From Prochlorococcus sp. AG-347-O22 (GTDB lineage: Bacteria; Cyanobacteriota; Cyanobacteriia; PCC-6307; Cyanobiaceae), in NCBI GenBank assembly GCA_003278845.1, contig QCCX01000002.1, positions 124,001-188,000 on the forward strand: a stretch of DNA of 64,000 nt. The letters are read 5' to 3'. The notes beneath the pieces are model-generated. The model saw only the letters and a list, made by a program, of their open reading frames with translations. It did not search any database and was not told the origin of the DNA. Shown one piece after another: positions 39,750 to 50,834 of the stretch (position 1 is its first letter; each line of letters begins with the position of its first letter). Both the position numbers and the translations under genes were made by a program.

Positions 39750-41017
39750 TGTTTAAAAGAATTTCTTTATTTAATAAAAGAGGATTTTTACAAAAAAAAG
39801 ACAACTTTAATAGAGGTTTTTTATTTTCTCCGCTACTTATTATTCCCCTGTTTTTAGTCTTTATTTCGGGTTTATTGATAAAAAGTATTCAGGGTGATTT
39901 TTTAGTATCGAACTATTTAGGTCATATTGTCACTGGTTTTTTAGGTTATTTCTTAGCATTTTTTATTTCTTATATACCATTAGAGAGAATTAGAAAGTAT
40001 GTGGTTCCATTTTATTTTTGTACTTTAATATTCTTATTACTTATTTATTTTTTTGGGATTTCAGTTTCTGGAGCTCAAAGATGGCTAAACTTGGGCATCT
40101 TTTCTTTTCAGCCTTCAGAGGTAGCTAAACTTAGTAGTGTATTAACTCTTGCTTTAGTACTTGATAAAAAAATAATCCTAACAATAAGGGATTTAGTATT
40201 GCCTTTATTAGTATTAGTTATTCCCTGGTTATTAATTTTCTTTCAACCGGACTTAGGTACCTCTTTAGTTTTAATTGTTTTGACAGGTGTGATGTTCTAT
40301 TGGTCTCAAATGCCCATAGAGTGGATTTTGATATTAGTGTTTTGTATTATCACATCAATATTATATCTAACCCTACCAACTCTTCTTATTTTCTGGATTC
40401 CAGTTATAGGATATCTTGCTTATAGATCTTCAAAAAAGAAAATCATTTTTTCTGCTCTCGCTATTTCGTTCCATTTATTAGTGGCAAAATTTACACCAAT
40501 TTTGTGGCAATATGGCTTAAAAGAATATCAAAAAGATAGATTAGTTTTATTTTTAGATCCAAGTAGAGATCCATTAGGTGGTGGATATCATTTGATACAG
40601 AGTAAAATTGCAATTGGTTCTGGAGGATTATTTGGAACTGGTTTGTTACAAGGTAAGCTGACTAATCTGAAATTTATACCTGAACAACATACGGATTTTA
40701 TATTCAGTGCTTTAGGAGAAGAGTTAGGTTTTGTGGGGTGCGCTATAGTTTTATTTTTGTTCTTTTTTCTGATTAAAAAACTTATTTATACTGCCTCAAT
40801 TGCTAGGACTAATTTTGAATCTCTTATTGTTATTGGAATAGCCTCAACTTTTTTATTTCAAATAATTATTAACTTATTTATGACTATTGGATTAGGACCA
40901 GTTACTGGGATTCCTCTTCCTTTTATGAGCTATGGTCGAACGTCATTGGTGACTAATTTTATATCTATTGGATTTGTTTTATCTATATTGAAACGTTCTA
41001 GATCACTAAGAAGTTGA
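39749..41017 (+). CDS. rodA: Cell-shape SEDS protein RodA/FtsW family
   Basis: Peptidoglycan glycosyltransferase of the SEDS family, about 10 membrane helices over 422 residues. Signatures: GAQRWLNLGIFSFQPSEVAK, FFQPDLGTSLVL, the LFLDPSRDPLGGGYHLIQS loop, GLLQGKLTNLKFIPEQHTDFIF (in consecutive parts) and GPVTGIPLPFMSYGRTSL. This is RodA rather than FtsW by position and by the short soluble ends. The ATG at 39749 overlaps the mrp stop (TGATG), better than a TTG at 39746. Confidence 0.94.
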   Translation: MFKRISLFNKRGFLQKKDNFNRGFLFSPLLIIPLFLVFISGLLIKSIQGDFLVSNYLGHIVTGFLGYFLAFFISYIPLERIRKYVVPFYFCTLIFLLLIYFFGISVSGAQRWLNLGIFSFQPSEVAKLSSVLTLALVLDKKIILTIRDLVLPLLVLVIPWLLIFFQPDLGTSLVLIVLTGVMFYWSQMPIEWILILVFCIITSILYLTLPTLLIFWIPVIGYLAYRSSKKKIIFSALAISFHLLVAKFTPILWQYGLKEYQKDRLVLFLDPSRDPLGGGYHLIQSKIAIGSGGLFGTGLLQGKLTNLKFIPEQHTDFIFSALGEELGFVGCAIVLFLFFFLIKKLIYTASIARTNFESLIVIGIASTFLFQIIINLFMTIGLGPVTGIPLPFMSYGRTSLVTNFISIGFVLSILKRSRSLRS

Positions 41018-42381
41018 TGAAATCACAAATAACTATAAATAAAATTCAAGAGCTTTTGGTTAAAGGAGTTAAAACCATATATGTGGATGATGATACATCC
41101 AGAAGAATGTGGTGGGCTTCTTTAGAAGTTATTCAAAAAAATTTCCTTTCTCAAAATTATAAAAAGGGGGGTATATGGGTTGCCTCGCCTTTGCCAGCTT
41201 TTAATGATAAAAAATTTTTAAATCAACTTCATGGATGGCTTTGGTCTCCTGAGGGATTTCCATACTTTAAGAATGAGAATGCGGGTTATTTACCAGTAAA
41301 TAATTCAGAAAAGATAAAAAAAGATTTCGATTTAGTAAGTAACTATAAAGTCTTAAATCTTTGTCAAGAAGATGGATATGAACCTTTTTTGATGATAATC
41401 ACTCCAAATTTTCAATGTGTATTATCAATTGTAGGAGAAAAAGATAAGAAAATTCTATTAATGAAGTGTGATGAAGAGAGCCTTAAACTTTCAATTGAAT
41501 TAATGCATGCAAAATTAAATCAAGAAAATTATGAGGAAGGAGTAAAATTTCGTAATGCAATCAATAATTTAGGTAATCTTAATCTTAATAATCAATTTGA
41601 AAAATTATTTTGGCCAACATTATCAGCAAAATTAGCAAATAATAAGCCAAATCATAATATACAGACTTCTGTGAAAAATGATGAAAAAAATGTGCAAATA
41701 ACTGAAGCAAAATTATTACGTGCAATTTCTCATGAAGTAAGAACTCCTTTGGCAACAATAAGAACCCTAATAAGTTCTACTTTAAAAAAATATAAAATGG
41801 ATGAATCAATGAGAAATCGTTTAATTCAAATAGATAATGAATGTAATGAACAAATTGATAGGTTTGGTTTAATCTTTAATGCAGCAGAATTAGTTAGTAA
41901 TGAAGTACCATCATTGAATAATTTGGCGAAAATAAATTTAGCCGAAATTTTCAAAAAGCTTGCTCCTTTGTGGAATAAACAATTAAATCGACGTGGTATT
42001 TCTTTGAAGATAGATATCCCCAAACAACTTCCTCAAATTTTGAGTGATTCTGAAAAATTAGAATTAATGTTAAGAGGATTAATTGACAAAAATACCAGAG
42101 GATTAAAAGAAGGTAGTACATTGATTTTAGAATTAAGACCAGCTGGTCAAAAACTCAAACTTCAACTCAAAGTACAAAAATTAGGAAGTAATCAAAAAGA
42201 AATTCAAAAAAAAGATAATGGTTCTGATATTGGTCCTGTTTTAAATTGGAATCCTCAAACTGGAAGTTTACAACTTAGTCAAAATGCCACTCAAAAGTTG
42301 TTAGCTAGCTTAGGAGGGCATGTCACACAAAGACGTGATACAGGCTTGACAGTATTTTTTCCGATTTCAGATGCAAAATGA
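41017..42381 (+). CDS. Sensor histidine kinase with degenerate ATP-binding domain
   Basis: 454 residues. An N-terminal sensory region of about 215 residues (IYVDDDTSRRMWW; GGIWVASPLPAF) matches no domain I can name with certainty. The dimerisation helix keeps the phospho-acceptor His239 in ISHEVRTPLATIRTL. The catalytic domain is unusual: the N-box asparagine motif is replaced by ELMLRGLIDKNTRG and the GLGL lid by GSLQLSQNATQ. Its ATG overlaps the rodA stop (TGATG), so it is coupled to cell-wall genes. Soluble, no membrane helix seen. Partner regulator unknown. Confidence 0.82.
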   Translation: MKSQITINKIQELLVKGVKTIYVDDDTSRRMWWASLEVIQKNFLSQNYKKGGIWVASPLPAFNDKKFLNQLHGWLWSPEGFPYFKNENAGYLPVNNSEKIKKDFDLVSNYKVLNLCQEDGYEPFLMIITPNFQCVLSIVGEKDKKILLMKCDEESLKLSIELMHAKLNQENYEEGVKFRNAINNLGNLNLNNQFEKLFWPTLSAKLANNKPNHNIQTSVKNDEKNVQITEAKLLRAISHEVRTPLATIRTLISSTLKKYKMDESMRNRLIQIDNECNEQIDRFGLIFNAAELVSNEVPSLNNLAKINLAEIFKKLAPLWNKQLNRRGISLKIDIPKQLPQILSDSEKLELMLRGLIDKNTRGLKEGSTLILELRPAGQKLKLQLKVQKLGSNQKEIQKKDNGSDIGPVLNWNPQTGSLQLSQNATQKLLASLGGHVTQRRDTGLTVFFPISDAK

Positions 42382-42492
42382 AATGAGAATGAAGTTATGC
42401 ATATATTAAATAATGTAGAAAATTTCCTATTAATTTTGAATTTTGCAAAATATGAATGCTAATTTCTTATTAGAAATAACTTTAAATTTAGG

Positions 42493-42915
42493 ATGACTGA
42501 AACTCTAGTTGGTCAATTTCCAAAGCATATAGGAAGTACTGGGGGTTTATTAAACTCAGCAGAAACCGAAGAAAAATATGCAATTGTATGGAAAAGTTCA
42601 AAGGAACAAGCATTTGAATTGCCCACCGGTGGAGCGGCTATTATGCATGAAGGTGATAATTTAATGTACTTTGCAAGAAAAGAACAATGCCTTGCATTAG
42701 GTACACAATTAAGAGCCTTCAAGCCAAGAATTGAAGATTTTAAAATCTACCGAATTTTCCCAGGTGGCGATATTGAATTTTTACACCCAAAGGATGGTGT
42801 TTTCCCTGAAAAAGTAAATGAAGGCAGAGAAAAAGTAGGTCATAATCCTAGAAGAATAGGTGAGAATCCTAATCCAGCAGGTTTGAAATTTACAACTAAG
42901 AATACTTTTGATTAA
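42493..42915 (+). CDS. psaD: Photosystem I subunit PsaD
   Basis: Stromal subunit that docks ferredoxin to photosystem I. The conserved run [37 protein letters not shown] and [27 protein letters not shown] (in consecutive parts) is intact. Length 140 is normal. Preceded by a 111-base gap with a purine-containing TTTAGG just before the ATG. Complements psaC at 11633. Confidence 0.98.
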   Translation: MTETLVGQFPKHIGSTGGLLNSAETEEKYAIVWKSSKEQAFELPTGGAAIMHEGDNLMYFARKEQCLALGTQLRAFKPRIEDFKIYRIFPGGDIEFLHPKDGVFPEKVNEGREKVGHNPRRIGENPNPAGLKFTTKNTFD

Positions 42916-42974
42916 CTTCCTTAAAGTTGATATAAAAGAAGAAAATAATTATAATTTGGGCTGATGTTATTAAT

Positions 42975-44495
42975 ATGATCAGCTCACAGAAAGATAGTTT
43001 TTTAAAGGCTTACAAAGAAGGTAAAAATTTTATACCTATCCTTGAAACTTGGCCTGCAGATTTAGAGACTCCATTATCGACTTGGTTAAAATTAACTTCA
43101 AAAGATTCGCATGGTGTTTTTCTTGAATCTGTTGAAGGTGGCGAGAATTTGGGTAGGTGGAGTATTGTTGCTACTAAACCTCTTTGGGAAGCTGTTTGTT
43201 ATGGAAAAGAAATAGTTAAAACTTGGAATAATGGCAAAACTGAAACACATAAAGGTGATCCTTTTGATATTTTAAAAAGTTGGACAAAGGAATACAAGTC
43301 AACTATGCTTTATGACTTACCATCAATTGGACAGTTATATGGCTCTTGGAGTTATGAATTAATAAATCGAATAGAACCAAGCGTTCCAATAAATGAAATA
43401 ACAGAAAATGATATCCCTTATGGTTCCTGGATGTTTTTTGATCAGTTAGTTGTTTTTGATCAAATAAAAAGATGTATCACTGCAGTGGTTTATGCAGATA
43501 CAACTTATTCAAAAGAGAGCTCAATTGAAGAGTTGTATCTAAACTCAATTTCTAAAATTCAGAAAACTAGAAATTTAATGAGAGTTCCTCTAAAGGAAGA
43601 TGACTTTTTAGATTGGAATGAAAATGAGAATTTGAATTTAGATCTAAAAAGTAATTGGGAGAAAAAAGATTTTGAGGATGCAGTTCTCTCTGCAAAAGAA
43701 TACATAAGAAAGGGAGATATCTTCCAAATAGTCATAAGTCAGAGATTCCAAACTCAAGTCAATAATGATCCCTTTAATTTATATAGAAGTTTAAGGATGG
43801 TTAATCCATCTCCATACATGTCATTTTTCGATTTTGGCTCATGGTATCTGATAGGTTCAAGTCCTGAAGTTATGGTTAAAGCTGAAAATAATGCAAACAG
43901 TCAAATCGTTGCAAGCTTAAGACCAATAGCTGGCACAAGACCTAGAGGAAATAATCCTAAACAAGATCTGGAATTAGAAAAGGACTTATTAAAAGATCCA
44001 AAAGAGATAGCAGAGCATGTAATGTTAATAGATCTTGGAAGAAATGATCTTGGGAGAGTTTGTGAAATTGGTACTGTGAAGGTCAAAGATTTAATGGTTA
44101 TTGAAAAATATTCACATGTTATGCATATAGTGAGTGAAGTTCAGGGAACCTTGAAAAATAATTCTGATATATGGGATTTGCTTAAGGCATGTTTTCCTGC
44201 TGGAACAGTAACTGGAGCACCAAAAATAAGAGCGATGCAATTGATTAAGCACTTTGAAAAAGATGCTAGAGGACCTTATGCAGGTGTATATGGATCTGTT
44301 GATGTTAATGGTGCATTAAATACAGCAATTACGATAAGAACCATGATAGTAAAACCCTCAATAGATGGGCAATATGATGTATCAGTGCAAGCAGGAGCTG
44401 GAATAGTTGCCGATTCTTTTCCTGAAAATGAATATCAAGAGACGATAAATAAAGCAAAGGGGATACTTAAAGCATTAGCCTGCTTGGATAGATAA
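42975..44495 (+). CDS. trpE: Anthranilate synthase component I
   Basis: Commits chorismate to tryptophan. The N-terminal feedback site is visible as [16 protein letters not shown], and the catalytic core includes [32 protein letters not shown] and the C-terminal [20 protein letters not shown]. Length 506. The next gene starts directly after its stop. No trp leader peptide or attenuator was seen in the 59-base upstream gap. Confidence 0.96.
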   Translation: MISSQKDSFLKAYKEGKNFIPILETWPADLETPLSTWLKLTSKDSHGVFLESVEGGENLGRWSIVATKPLWEAVCYGKEIVKTWNNGKTETHKGDPFDILKSWTKEYKSTMLYDLPSIGQLYGSWSYELINRIEPSVPINEITENDIPYGSWMFFDQLVVFDQIKRCITAVVYADTTYSKESSIEELYLNSISKIQKTRNLMRVPLKEDDFLDWNENENLNLDLKSNWEKKDFEDAVLSAKEYIRKGDIFQIVISQRFQTQVNNDPFNLYRSLRMVNPSPYMSFFDFGSWYLIGSSPEVMVKAENNANSQIVASLRPIAGTRPRGNNPKQDLELEKDLLKDPKEIAEHVMLIDLGRNDLGRVCEIGTVKVKDLMVIEKYSHVMHIVSEVQGTLKNNSDIWDLLKACFPAGTVTGAPKIRAMQLIKHFEKDARGPYAGVYGSVDVNGALNTAITIRTMIVKPSIDGQYDVSVQAGAGIVADSFPENEYQETINKAKGILKALACLDR

Positions 44496-45614
44496 ATGAG
44501 TCAAAATAATCTTTATAAGGGTTTTGAGGTGGAACTTTTTACAGGCTCTTTAAATTCTCACATTGGTGTTTCTGCTGAAATTGAGAAAGAATTTCCTGAT
44601 TTTGTAAAAGAGCCAGATAACAGAAACGTTGAATATATAACAACACCTGAAAAAAATTATAGTTCTTTATTTGAGAAATTAATAACTCCAAGAAAAAAGT
44701 TAAGGACGTGGCTAAATACTAAAAATTTAACAATCATTCCTTCTTCTACTCTTTGTTTTAAACACGATATTCAATTTCAAAGATCTGATATTGACAACGT
44801 CTATCATCAATTTATTCAAGATAATTATGGAATATCTATTGCAACCTCAAGTGTCCATATAAATATAGGAATAAATGATTTAGATAAACTTTTTACGGCA
44901 ATAAGACTTATAAGATCTGAGGCTGCTCTATTTCTATCATTAAGTGCTAGTTCACCTTTTTTAAATAATAAAATTACTAATAATCACTCTCAGAGATGGA
45001 TCCAGTTTCCTAAAACACCAAGTAGGGTGCCTTTTTTTGTAAATCATAATTCTTATATCGACTGGATAGAGGAAAATATATCTAATAAAAACATGCAAAA
45101 TATTAGGCATTTTTGGTCGTCGATCCGACCAAATGGTCCCCAAAGACCTTTAATTCTTGATCGTTTGGAATTAAGAATTTGTGATTTTGTTCACGATATT
45201 AATCTGCTTTTAGGAATAACGGCCATGATAGAACTAAGGATTTTAAATCTTTTTGAAAATATAAATAGCTTAGACCCTATGAATGCTAGTACTTTTTCTA
45301 TGGATGAGTTGTCAGAAATATGTGATCAAAATGAAATTAATGCCGCTAAAGATAGTCTGAATTCAGAGTTAATTCATTGGCAAGATGGTAAAAGAGTTAT
45401 TTGTAGAGAATGGATTCAAAATTTATTATCAGATTTATCATCCACAGCAGAAAATTTTGGTATGAAACATCTTTTAGATCCTATCTATAAAGTGCTTGAG
45501 GAAGGCAATCAATCTATGAAATGGATAAATCAATATAAAAAGGGGCTTTCTATTGAGCAGATAATGAAAATTTCTATCGAAGATATGATTAGGAGTGAGG
45601 CCTATAATGTTTGA
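44496..45614 (+). CDS. gshA: Glutamate-cysteine ligase, cyanobacterial type
   Basis: First step of glutathione synthesis. The sequence matches the cyanobacterial GshA family: LYKGFEVELFTGSL at the start, DNRNVEYITTPE, TSSVHINIGIND, FWSSIRPNGPQRP and LDRLELRICDFVHDINLLLG (in consecutive parts). Length 372 is typical. It starts one base after the trpE stop, so the genes are probably co-transcribed although functionally unrelated. Confidence 0.93.
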   Translation: MSQNNLYKGFEVELFTGSLNSHIGVSAEIEKEFPDFVKEPDNRNVEYITTPEKNYSSLFEKLITPRKKLRTWLNTKNLTIIPSSTLCFKHDIQFQRSDIDNVYHQFIQDNYGISIATSSVHINIGINDLDKLFTAIRLIRSEAALFLSLSASSPFLNNKITNNHSQRWIQFPKTPSRVPFFVNHNSYIDWIEENISNKNMQNIRHFWSSIRPNGPQRPLILDRLELRICDFVHDINLLLGITAMIELRILNLFENINSLDPMNASTFSMDELSEICDQNEINAAKDSLNSELIHWQDGKRVICREWIQNLLSDLSSTAENFGMKHLLDPIYKVLEEGNQSMKWINQYKKGLSIEQIMKISIEDMIRSEAYNV

Positions 45615-45667
45615 TTATTTAAATAAACATTTGATCTGAACATTTTCACTTGTGACATAATGATTAT

Positions 45668-48637
45668 ATGGAATCTTTTCGACAGATAAAAAATAATAAC
45701 GTGGATCTGATAAGTAACAATGATCCACTTGATAAAAATCGTCTATTAATCGAAGATCTCTGGGAATCTGTGCTCAGAGAAGAATGTCCAGATGATCAAG
45801 CAGAGAGATTGATACAGCTTAAAGAATTAAGTTATTCAAAACAAATTGATGGTGATAGTTCAAAAACTTTTAAAAATGAAATAGTTGATATAGTAAATTC
45901 TATGGATTTAGCAGAATCCATAGCTGCAGCAAGGGCCTTTTCATTATATTTTCAACTCGTGAATATTTTGGAACAAAGAGTTGAGGAAGATAGATATATT
46001 CAAAGCTTTACCAATAAGGATGTTCAAAAATCGCCTGACAATCTAGATCCTTTTGCTCCAGCATTGGCTAGGCAAAATGCCCCAGTAACTTTTAGAGAAT
46101 TATTTTATAGGCTGAGAAAATTAAATGTACCTCCAGGAAAATTAGAGGAGTTATTACAGGAAATGGATATTCGTTTAGTTTTTACTGCACATCCTACAGA
46201 GATAGTAAGACATACGATAAGACATAAGCAAACAAGAGTAGCAAATTTGTTAAAAAAAATACAGATTGAGCAATTCCTCACAAAAGAAGAAAAAATTTCT
46301 CTAAAAACCCAATTAAAAGAGGAAGTAAGACTTTGGTGGAGAACAGATGAATTACATCAATTTAAACCTTCAGTTTTAGATGAAGTTGATTATGCCTTGC
46401 ATTATTTTCAGCAAGTTTTATTTAATGCGATGCCTCAATTGAGAGGCAGGATCTCTGAAGCACTTACCGAAAATTATCCAGATGTTCAGTTGCCCTCAGA
46501 ATCTTTTTGTAACTTCGGTTCTTGGGTAGGATCTGATAGGGATGGTAATCCATCGGTCACGCCAGAGATAACATGGAGAACTGCTTGCTACCAAAGGCAG
46601 TTGATGTTGGAAAGATATATTATTGCGACGACTAATCTTAGAGACCAGTTAAGTGTCTCGATGCAATGGAGTCAAGTTAGTTCTTCCTTATTAGAGTCAC
46701 TCGAAACTGACAGGGTTAAGTTCCCTGAAATATATGAAGCTAGAGCTACAAGGTATAGATCAGAGCCCTACAGATTAAAATTAAGTTATATTTTAGAGAA
46801 ATTAAGGTTAACACAAGAAAGAAATAATTTATTAGCTGATAGTGGGTGGGAATTTGACTTAGAGGGAGAAACTAATAATAAAAATCTAGATAAAGTTGAA
46901 AACTTATATTACAAGTCAGTAAACGAATTTACTTATGATCTAGAACTAATTAAAAATAGCTTAATTAGTACAGATTTAACTTGTGAGTCTGTAAACACCC
47001 TACTTACTCAGGTTCATATCTTTGGATTTTCTTTAGCAAGTTTAGATATTCGTCAAGAGAGTACAAGGCATAGTGATGCTATACAAGAGCTTACAAATTA
47101 TCTTGATTTATCTGTTCAATATGACCAAATGTCTGAGGAAGAGAAAATTAAATGGCTTATAGATGAATTAAATACAAAAAGGCCTTTAATTCCATTTGGC
47201 GTTAACTGGACAAAAACTACAGAAGAAACCTTTTCAGTTTTTAAAATGGTTAAGAGACTACAGCAAGAATTTGGAAGTCGCATTTGTCATTCTTATGTAA
47301 TTTCAATGAGTCATAGTGCATCTGATTTGCTTGAAGTTCTCTTACTCGCAAAAGAAATGGGACTTCTTGATCAAAATTCACAAAAGTCAAAATTATTAGT
47401 TGTTCCTCTTTTTGAGACTGTAGAAGATCTTAAAAGAGCACCAGAAGTAATGGAAAAGTTGTTTAAATTAGACTTCTATAGATCATTATTGCCAAAAGTA
47501 GGAGAATCTTTTAAGCCTCTGCAAGAATTGATGCTTGGATATTCTGATAGCAATAAAGATTCAGGGTTTGTTTCTAGTAATTGGGAAATTCATAGAGCCC
47601 AAATAGCTCTTCAAAATCTCTCAAGTAGAAATAACATATTGCTAAGACTTTTTCATGGAAGAGGTGGTTCTGTAGGGAGAGGAGGAGGACCAGCCTATCA
47701 GGCAATATTGGCTCAACCAAGCGGTACTTTAAAAGGGCGAATAAAAATAACAGAACAAGGTGAAGTTTTAGCTTCTAAATATAGTCTTCCCGAACTGGCT
47801 TTGTACAATCTTGAGACTGTAACTACAGCCGTAATTCAAAATAGTTTGGTAAATAATAGACTTGACGCTACTCCAGAATGGAATCAATTAATGTCTAGGT
47901 TGGCAGAAACATCAAGGTCTCATTACAGAAAATTAGTGCATGAGAATCCTGATTTGTTAAATTTCTTTCAAGAGGTCACTCCAATAGAAGAAATAAGTAA
48001 ATTACAGATATCTAGTAGGCCTGCTAGAAGAAAGAAAGGTGCAAAAGATTTGTCAAGTTTAAGAGCTATTCCATGGGTATTTGGTTGGACACAAAGTAGA
48101 TTTCTTTTGCCAAGTTGGTTTGGAGTAGGCACTGCATTATCATCTGAATTAAATTCAGATCCACAACAAATTGAATTATTAAGAGTTCTGCATCAAAGAT
48201 GGCCATTTTTTAGGATGCTTATATCAAAGGTGGAAATGACATTATCGAAGGTGGATCTGGAAGTTGCTAGATATTATGTTGATACTCTTGGAAGTAAAGA
48301 AAATAAAGATTCTTTTGATGATATTTTTGAAGTAATTTCTAAAGAATATAATCTTACAAAATCTTTAATACTTGAAATTACTGGTAAAAATAAGCTCCTA
48401 GAATCTGATAGAGACTTGAAATCATCAGTAAGCTTGAGAAATAAGACAATTATTCCATTAGGTTTTTTGCAGGTTTCACTTTTAAGAAGATTAAGAGACC
48501 AGACCAGACAACCTCCAATAAGCGAATTTATAATTGATAAAGATGAATCTAGAAGAGCTTACAGCAGAAGTGAACTATTGAGGGGGGCACTTTTAACCAT
48601 TAATGGGATAGCAGCTGGCATGAGAAATACAGGTTGA
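45668..48637 (+). CDS. ppc: Phosphoenolpyruvate carboxylase
   Basis: Anaplerotic fixation of bicarbonate onto PEP, giving oxaloacetate. The catalytic histidine lies in [14 protein letters not shown] near residue 172, and the active-site loops are [13 protein letters not shown] and [19 protein letters not shown] near residue 660; the C-terminus ends in the conserved RNTG. Length 989. No serine-phosphorylation extension is evident. ATG start. Confidence 0.97.
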   Translation: MESFRQIKNNNVDLISNNDPLDKNRLLIEDLWESVLREECPDDQAERLIQLKELSYSKQIDGDSSKTFKNEIVDIVNSMDLAESIAAARAFSLYFQLVNILEQRVEEDRYIQSFTNKDVQKSPDNLDPFAPALARQNAPVTFRELFYRLRKLNVPPGKLEELLQEMDIRLVFTAHPTEIVRHTIRHKQTRVANLLKKIQIEQFLTKEEKISLKTQLKEEVRLWWRTDELHQFKPSVLDEVDYALHYFQQVLFNAMPQLRGRISEALTENYPDVQLPSESFCNFGSWVGSDRDGNPSVTPEITWRTACYQRQLMLERYIIATTNLRDQLSVSMQWSQVSSSLLESLETDRVKFPEIYEARATRYRSEPYRLKLSYILEKLRLTQERNNLLADSGWEFDLEGETNNKNLDKVENLYYKSVNEFTYDLELIKNSLISTDLTCESVNTLLTQVHIFGFSLASLDIRQESTRHSDAIQELTNYLDLSVQYDQMSEEEKIKWLIDELNTKRPLIPFGVNWTKTTEETFSVFKMVKRLQQEFGSRICHSYVISMSHSASDLLEVLLLAKEMGLLDQNSQKSKLLVVPLFETVEDLKRAPEVMEKLFKLDFYRSLLPKVGESFKPLQELMLGYSDSNKDSGFVSSNWEIHRAQIALQNLSSRNNILLRLFHGRGGSVGRGGGPAYQAILAQPSGTLKGRIKITEQGEVLASKYSLPELALYNLETVTTAVIQNSLVNNRLDATPEWNQLMSRLAETSRSHYRKLVHENPDLLNFFQEVTPIEEISKLQISSRPARRKKGAKDLSSLRAIPWVFGWTQSRFLLPSWFGVGTALSSELNSDPQQIELLRVLHQRWPFFRMLISKVEMTLSKVDLEVARYYVDTLGSKENKDSFDDIFEVISKEYNLTKSLILEITGKNKLLESDRDLKSSVSLRNKTIIPLGFLQVSLLRRLRDQTRQPPISEFIIDKDESRRAYSRSELLRGALLTINGIAAGMRNTG

Positions 48638-48640
48638 TAA

Positions 48641-49087
48641 TTGCAATATTTTTCTAAAAAAAAACTTATTCTTCCAGAAGGTTATTTTGTTAACTCTTCT
48701 CAAATCCCATTAGCTAAAGAAGTTAACAAACTTTTAGTGAAGTGTGGTTGTGAGACATTTCCAATAAAGCCTCTTTCTGAGGCTATTCAGAAAAGTAATT
48801 TCTTTTTTACTATACAGAGTGAATTAAAAAATAAATTATATGGCTTTGTAAGGGTTACGTCCGATAGAGGATTAAATGCTAACTTGTGGAATTTAAGTGC
48901 ATTGCCTGGGAATAATCAGCAACTTTATTATTCAATATTGCTTCAAGTAACTCTTGAGAAAATAAATAGAGAGATGCCTGGATGCAGTATTTCTGTACAG
49001 GCTCCAGTATCTTCGTTTATAAGTTTAGAGGAAAATGGATTTATACTAGATCCAAATGGAATAAGAGTAATGGGATATAAACTTTAA
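48641..49087 (+). CDS. GNAT-like acetyltransferase family protein
   Basis: 148-residue protein from a TTG start (TTG CAA TAT), 3 bases after ppc. The pattern of an N-terminal helix pair, a beta-hairpin region (LYGFVRVTSDRGLNANLWNLSALPG) and a late YSILLQVTLEKINREMPG helix fits the GNAT fold; the acetyl-CoA P-loop (Q/R-x-x-G-x-G/A) is not classical. Substrate unknown. Coupling to ppc is suggested by spacing only. Confidence 0.72.
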   Translation: MQYFSKKKLILPEGYFVNSSQIPLAKEVNKLLVKCGCETFPIKPLSEAIQKSNFFFTIQSELKNKLYGFVRVTSDRGLNANLWNLSALPGNNQQLYYSILLQVTLEKINREMPGCSISVQAPVSSFISLEENGFILDPNGIRVMGYKL

Positions 49088-49098
49088 AAATCATTTTA

Positions 49099-49172
49099 CG
49101 AGCATGGAGGGATTCGAACCCCCGACTCTCAGAACCGGAATCTGATGCTCTATCCAACTGAGCTACATGCCC
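49099..49172 (-). tRNA. tRNA-Arg (anticodon CCG)
   Basis: 74-nt cloverleaf on the minus strand: acceptor GGGCATG pairs with CATGCTC (one G-U), discriminator G, anticodon stem CAGAT/GTCTG-type region around TTCCGGT with anticodon CCG, T arm TCGGGGG-TTCGAAT. No encoded CCA. Lies between the GNAT-like gene and recF. Confidence 0.96.
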
Positions 49173-49232
49173 TTTAATTTTTCAATTTCTTTAAAGAAAA
49201 TCTAAATATTTTAAACTTAGCTAATTTAATTA

Positions 49233-50341
49233 ATGAATGCACAAAAAAAATTTTTTTAAATAAATTAAAAATTAAAAATTTTCGAAACCATAAAAGTTTT
49301 GAAATTGATCTAAAAGAGCAAAGAGCAATAGTTCTTGGCTGCAATGGTATTGGCAAATCAAATTTACTTGAATCGGTTGAATTTTTAAGTCAATTAAAAT
49401 CTAACAGAGCACTAAGCGATAAAGATTTAATAGAGAACGATAGTGATATGGCTGTAGTTATAGGACAGATAAATTTTAAAGACGATTTAAAGTTAAATTT
49501 ATTCCGTAAAGGGCCTAAAAGAATTTATGTTAATGAATCAATCTTGAAAAAACAGAGTGAAATAAAGAATTATATTCGGAGTGTATGTTTCTGTTCTAAT
49601 GATATAGATATTGTTAGAAGTGAACCAAGTTATCGAAGAACATGGATTGATAAAGTCGTATCTCAGCTTGAACCAGTATATCTAGACCTGATAAGTAGAT
49701 TTAATAGGCTTTTAAAACAAAGAAGTCATTTTTGGCGTTCGGAAAGTTTCTTAAAAAACCAATCCACAGATATTGTTGAAAGCTTTGATATTCAAATGTC
49801 AATAATAAGTACAAGAATTTTTCGGCGCAGAAGAAGAGCTTTATTAAAAATAAAACCATATGTTGAATATTGGCATAATCATTTAAGTAAATCTCAAGAG
49901 CAAATAGACATAAATTATCTATCTGGGATACAAAATATAAGTCCAGAAGAAGAAGAAGAAGAAGTTATTAGTAAAAAAATAGCAGAACAACTCTTAAATC
50001 AGCGTTCAATAGAAGCATTGACTGGTAAATGTAATTTTGGCCCTCATCGTGATGATATTGAGTTTCTAATTAATAATGTTTCAGTTAGAAAATATGGTTC
50101 CTCAGGACAGCAAAGGACTTTTATCTTGGCTTTAAAGATGGCTGAACTTGATTTATTAACTAAAACATTAAATGTTCCTCCAATACTTATATTAGATGAT
50201 GTCTTGGCGGAATTAGATTTAACTAGGCAAAATTTATTATTAAATTCTGTTGGTAAAGATAGTCAATGTTTTATAAGTGCGACACATTTAGATAAATTTA
50301 ATCAGTCTTTCTTAGGCTCTTCACAAATGATTCACTTATAA
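49233..50341 (+). CDS. recF: DNA repair/replication protein RecF with disrupted 5' end
   Basis: SMC-like ATPase that loads RecA at gaps. The sense frame runs from 49178: after the segment IFLNKLKIKNFRNHKSFEID, Walker A is GCNGIGKSNLLES. The C-terminal signature SSGQQRTFILALKMAELDLL and Walker B PPILILDDVLAELD are intact. But this frame has no ATG, GTG or TTG until 49448, which is after Walker A. The ATGs at 49233 and 49237 both stop within about nine codons at an A8-T7 run (49243-49257). One extra A would join the 49233 ATG to the frame as MNAQKKIFLNKLKI. An ATT start at 49229 is an alternative. The 49448 ATG would give an inactive protein. Confidence 0.85.
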
Positions 50342-50393
50342 TTTTTAAAAAGCATGTTTTTTAGCTAGTCTTATTTTCATATAAATTTCTTAA

Positions 50394-50828
50394 ATGGAAA
50401 TCTACAAAAAAAGTCAAATTTTAAGTTCGTTAAGTAATGAGCAAAAATTAATTCATCAAAGTAAACACCTTTTATTGGAACTTTATAGATGCGATAGCGA
50501 AAAATTAAATGACGAATCCTTTTTGCGCTGTATTTTAAATAGAGCTGCTAAATTGGCAAATGCAACAGTTTTGAATTTGATAAGTAATAAATTTGAGCCT
50601 CAGGGGGTTACGGCAATTGCATTACTGGCAGAATCTCATATTTCAATACATACTTGGCCTGAATCTAATTATTCGGCAGTCGATATTTTTACATGTGGTC
50701 AAAATATGATGCCTGAACTAGCTAGTCAATATTTAATTGAATCTTTGATGGCTAAAGAACATTCTTTGCGTGTCATTGAGCGAAATCCACCTTCAGCAGT
50801 CTCTAATCAGATCAGAACGGTTGTTTGA
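50394..50828 (+). CDS. speD: S-adenosylmethionine decarboxylase proenzyme
   Basis: Pyruvoyl-dependent enzyme giving the aminopropyl donor for spermidine. The self-cleavage site is the Glu80-Ser81 pair in LAESHISIHTWPE; FTCGQNMMPE provides the catalytic cysteine. Length 144 includes an N-terminal extension of about 15 residues compared with the typical bacterial form. ATG start, 53 bases after recF. Confidence 0.94.
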   Translation: MEIYKKSQILSSLSNEQKLIHQSKHLLLELYRCDSEKLNDESFLRCILNRAAKLANATVLNLISNKFEPQGVTAIALLAESHISIHTWPESNYSAVDIFTCGQNMMPELASQYLIESLMAKEHSLRVIERNPPSAVSNQIRTVV

Positions 50829-50834
50829 CAATAT

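Noticed and set aside
49448..50341. recF starting at ATG 49448
   Set aside because: It omits the RecF N-terminus and Walker A, which are present in frame just upstream.
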